A DNA stretch of 15,801 bases from Spirogloea muscicola. Its lineage: Eukaryota; Streptophyta; Zygnematophyceae; Spirogloeales; Spirogloeaceae. This document shows, in pieces, positions 15,001 to 15,801 of the stretch; position 1 is the first letter of the stretch; each line of letters starts with the position of its first letter. A program made the position numbers and the translations under genes. The notes beneath the pieces are model-generated. The model was given only the letters and a program-made list of their open reading frames with translations. It was not told the DNA's origin and ran no database searches. The stretch covers positions 74,292 to 90,092 of the forward strand of contig WELB01000201.1 in the NCBI GenBank assembly GCA_009602725.1, written 5' to 3'.

Positions 15001-15801
15001 AGCGCGACGCCGCAGGCGCCGAAGCGGAAGCCCGCAGCAGCCGGCCTGAAGCCATCGTCGGCTGCACTGTCGAACGGCAAGCATTCGGGGCTGTCGAAGG
15101 AGGAGGGCAGCGGCGCCCGCAGCTCCGTCTGGCCGTCGTCGCGCACGACCTGGGCCTCGCCGATGGCCGCCGCGGCGTGAGCGGCAGTTGCTGGCTAGTC
15201 GTGGCGACGCCGACTTTGTGGGCAGTTTGCCTTGTACACCGAAACAGAGTCAGCATCCTAATTGCGTTACAATTGCACAAGATTGGCTGCTGCCTCCAGG
15301 TTAAGTCAGGGCGACGACCTCTGATTTACTCTGATCTGCACTTGCTGACTAGAGGTTATTGAGCGCATGCAGAAGTAATGGAAATCAGTATCCTGCCTTC
15401 TGCACCTTCCGGCGCTTTCAGTCAGACCTTGTAAAGTCCTTCTGGGCTGGCCTCTCACAGCCATTGCCGTAACGTTAAGGAAGCTGTTCCTCTCATAAGT
15501 GAGGGTTAAGAAGTAGCTCAGCTGGTGAGACCGCAGGCTGGGCAAGCTGGAGACCACCACAAGTTCTGATTCCGTCACTTCTCTTCCTTTTGAGATTTGG
15601 GTTCAATTCTCAGCAGCGGGCTCACCAGCGTTGGCTGCCTTTTCCTGGAGGCGCCGCCGCCGTCGTCGGCAGCGATCGCGTCCTCGGCTCGCGGCGCTGT
15701 GATGATGGGCAGGCCCTCGAGGTTGCGCTGGCCGCCGTCGCCGCCGTTTGGGCTCGCGGCGGCGCCGGCGGCGGCCAGCCAGAGCTGGCCGCCGTCCGCG
15801 G
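11621..15801 (-). CDS. GT61 (DUF563) glycosyltransferase, spliced, 5' partial
   Basis: Family 61 glycosyltransferases are usually type II membrane proteins of the ER or Golgi that add xylose, arabinose or GlcNAc to glycans or cell-wall polymers; the donor and acceptor here cannot be told. Exons read from the right: 15801-15626, 15194-14974, 14695-14656, 14495-14459, 13834-13653, 13447-13334, 13212-13093, 13000-12841, 12601-12517, and 12071 (or 12011)-11621. All junction phases agree, giving 527 visible codons and a TGA at 11623-11621. Family marks, in order, are FFEHGGC (about residues 202-208), WNSDNFFHF (about 235-243), a cysteine-containing PVNTWCGMPSR segment, ILEDQEL, and APHGAGDTNLLFMQPG (HGAG from about residue 444). 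NAT and NLT are possible N-glycosylation sites. The N-terminal anchor would lie beyond the window. The 5' exons are very GC-rich and the 3' ones are not. Exon borders are hand-predicted. Confidence 0.85.
12154..12420 (-). other. Intron 9 segment with an unexplained open frame
   Basis: The 445-nt intron contains a stretch that is GC-richer than its surroundings. One minus-strand frame runs 81 codons from an ATG that follows a CAG, through SFADGLSPKTFAGCG, VAMANLLAKGCSVDEVL and AAVPAAVVTYGRRPP, to a stop. Residue use looks protein-like. No family was recognised, and using it as an exon would break the GT61 reading frame. Confidence 0.25.
12517..12601 (-). CDS. GT61 gene, exon 9
   Basis: Has the best acceptor in the gene: a T-rich tract then TTCCTAG. 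It enters in phase 1 (completing a glutamate codon) and leaves in phase 2 at a GTAACT donor. It reads HVIVPVNTWCGMPSRAV then CQVRQRLLA. The P....W.G.P....C..R..LL pattern matches the family segment before the strand that leads to the I-x-E/N-D-x-E-L motif. Confidence 0.85.
12841..13000 (-). CDS. GT61 gene, exon 8
   Basis: Acceptor CCATTGGCAG in phase 0 and donor GTAGAT in phase 1. It reads CYLHCLRQFGWEILPNSPR, then PLANEQACLFLPQDLNLQYI. This fits the family's W..LP...PL....CLF.P region before the next strand. The intron before it is 92 nt and the one after it 239 nt. Confidence 0.85.
13093..13212 (-). CDS. GT61 gene, exon 7
   Basis: Acceptor TACTGACAG and donor GTATGC, phase 0 at both ends, exactly 40 codons. 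It reads LFVRLPKVLKDLPRVAIAFR and then HGQDSDLFRRYIDLLSRSSE. This is the linker after the FFHF segment, where GT61 proteins carry an amphipathic helix and a short strand. The exon follows a 121-nt intron. Confidence 0.85.
13334..13447 (-). CDS. GT61 gene, exon 6 (WNSDNFFHF segment)
   Basis: Acceptor TTAGTGCAG and donor GTGGGT, both phase 0, 38 codons. It reads GKAKVLKYKYLVNLANWN followed by SDNFFHFMTEITALFLS. The aromatic-rich N-F-x-H-F followed by E is the well-conserved GT61 segment. Two AAG sites within the first ten codons could also serve as acceptors in the same frame. Codon use is less GC-biased than in exons 1-5. Confidence 0.85.
13653..13834 (-). CDS. GT61 gene, exon 5 (FFEHGGC segment)
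   Basis: Acceptor CACATTGCAG, phase 1, and donor GTGAGA, phase 0. It encodes VPPPLNHPANSGFD, SGQVFLVKGAYVNAKGM, then FNATHFFEHGGCTYLDDF. The pattern of hydrophobic strand, V.N..G..F, then a small-residue GGC is characteristic of the N-terminal half of the GT61 catalytic domain. GTATAC at the DDF codons is a second in-frame donor that would shorten the exon by four codons. A diverged copy of this exon lies at 5379-5472. Confidence 0.8.
14277..14323 (-). repeat. Second copy of the micro-exon 4 / donor region
   Basis: Lies in intron 4. It resembles 14446-14494, which covers micro-exon 4 and its donor. GCGTTTGCCATACCC (plus strand, 14277-14291) matches GCGTTTACCATACCC (14446-14460) at 14 of 15 positions, and looser similarity runs on for about 30 bases. 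The GTATGG donor is kept in both, but this copy has no AG acceptor at the matching place. Confidence 0.4.
14459..14495 (-). CDS. GT61 gene, 37-nt micro-exon 4
   Basis: Begins after AGTAGCAG in phase 0 and encodes LAGLLNDWTTGQ. It ends with one G before a GTATGG donor, phase 1. That G plus the TG opening exon 5 gives valine. A similar sequence including the donor region recurs 170 bases downstream in the following intron (14277-14323). Confidence 0.55.
14656..14695 (-). CDS. GT61 gene, 40-nt micro-exon 3 with GC donor
   Basis: Acceptor CATTGGCAG in phase 2 completes a serine codon, and the exon then reads EEDLSHDIIRKNQ. It ends in CAG before GCAAGC, an excellent GC-AG type donor. No GT lies in a usable frame nearby. 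The phases on both sides agree with the flanking exons. The intron that follows is 160 nt. Confidence 0.6.
14974..15194 (-). CDS. GT61 gene, exon 2
   Basis: Starts after a TAG acceptor in phase 0, matching exon 1, and ends AG before a GTACCG donor in phase 2. It reads through VVRDDGQTELRAPLP, FDSPECLPFDSA and GFRFGACGVALTPAEWAEH, with two cysteines. GC-rich third positions are typical of a coding exon. The acceptor has a poor pyrimidine tract. A neighbouring CAG four bases on would break the frame with exon 1. Confidence 0.65.
15323..15364 (+). repeat. Box A copy in GT61 intron 1
   Basis: GATTTACTCTGATCTGCACT, TGCTGACTAGAGGTTATTGA, GC. Antisense to the GT61 gene. A core follows 46 bases later. 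Confidence 0.75.
15411..15492 (+). repeat. Twin-hairpin repeat in GT61 intron 1
   Basis: GGCGCTTTCAGTCAGACC, TTGTAAAGTCCTTC, TGGGCTGGCCTCTCACAGCC, ATTGCCGTAACGTTAAGG, AAGCTGTTCCTC. The tRNA-like sequence begins 17 bases on. Confidence 0.8.
15509..15582 (+). other. tRNA-like sequence in intron 1 (possible SINE head)
   Basis: TAGCTCAGCTGG at 15514-15525 fits the pol III A-box / D-arm consensus, followed by GAGA. AGAAGTA at the start can pair at six of seven positions with CACTTCT at 15576-15582, 74 bases end to end, which is tRNA length. AGTTCTGATTCC near the end resembles a B-box with one extra base. The anticodon and T stems do not pair well, so this is a degenerate relic or SINE head, not a working tRNA gene. 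Confidence 0.35.
15626..15801 (-). CDS. GT61 gene, first visible exon (partial)
   Basis: Open in the frame whose first full codon is at 15799. It encodes a low-complexity Ala/Gly-rich stretch including GGQLWLAAAG and EGLPIITAPRAED, which suits a stem region after a membrane anchor. It ends in CTG before a strong GTGAGC donor at 15625, phase 0. Very GC-rich. The two other frames are also open for most of the length, so frame choice rests on phase agreement with the next exon and on the more natural residue mix. Confidence 0.55.

Noticed and set aside
14581-15084. Reading the whole 167-codon minus ORF as one exon
   Set aside because: Its first part is out of frame with exon 2, which has better coding character. 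Only the 40-nt piece at 14656-14695 fits the junction phases.

Overview
This is eukaryotic nuclear DNA. There are no bacterial-style operons. The one convincing protein gene is broken by short introns with GT-AG (one GC-AG) borders, and most of the rest is repeat-rich, low-coding DNA. The gene family, the very GC-rich 5' exons beside AT-richer introns, and a TGTAA motif downstream would suit a chlorophyte (green alga). That assignment is an inference and is weak.

The right quarter (11621-15801, minus strand) holds a spliced glycosyltransferase family 61 (GT61 / DUF563) gene whose 5' end lies beyond the right edge. I traced ten exons by eye. Every junction keeps the reading frame, and the joined frame reads 527 codons plus a stop. 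It contains the family's HGAG-x-TN signature, the WNSDNFFHF segment and the FFEHGGC segment. Two micro-exons (40 and 37 nt) lie beside a GC-AG intron. Intron 1 carries a copy of a dispersed repeat followed by a tRNA-like sequence.

The left part holds decayed pieces of a second GT61 copy on the same strand. One piece (2701-2810) matches the HGAG exon, one (5379-5472) matches the FFEHGGC exon, and a short piece (5548-5569) matches the intron next to it. Their order and strand match the live gene, so they look like remnants of an old tandem paralogue.

The window is also peppered with at least twenty copies of a short dispersed repeat. I cannot match it to any named family. It has two adjacent self-complementary boxes: GGACATTGTCC, then GGGCTGG...CCAGCCC or GGCTGG...CACAGCC. 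A GCC..ACTGGAAGAGC box follows. In several copies a separate box ending GACCCGTGGTTATTGAGC lies 20-100 bases upstream. Nearly all copies at 0.4-4 kb are on the plus strand and all copies at 7.6-10 kb are on the minus strand, so two clusters face each other across the GT61 relics. Several copies lead straight into GC-rich, open but unrecognised sequence. The remaining stretches (about 3.0-3.9, 5.6-7.0, 8.3-9.0 and 10.1-11.5 kb) contain only short chance-like ORFs.
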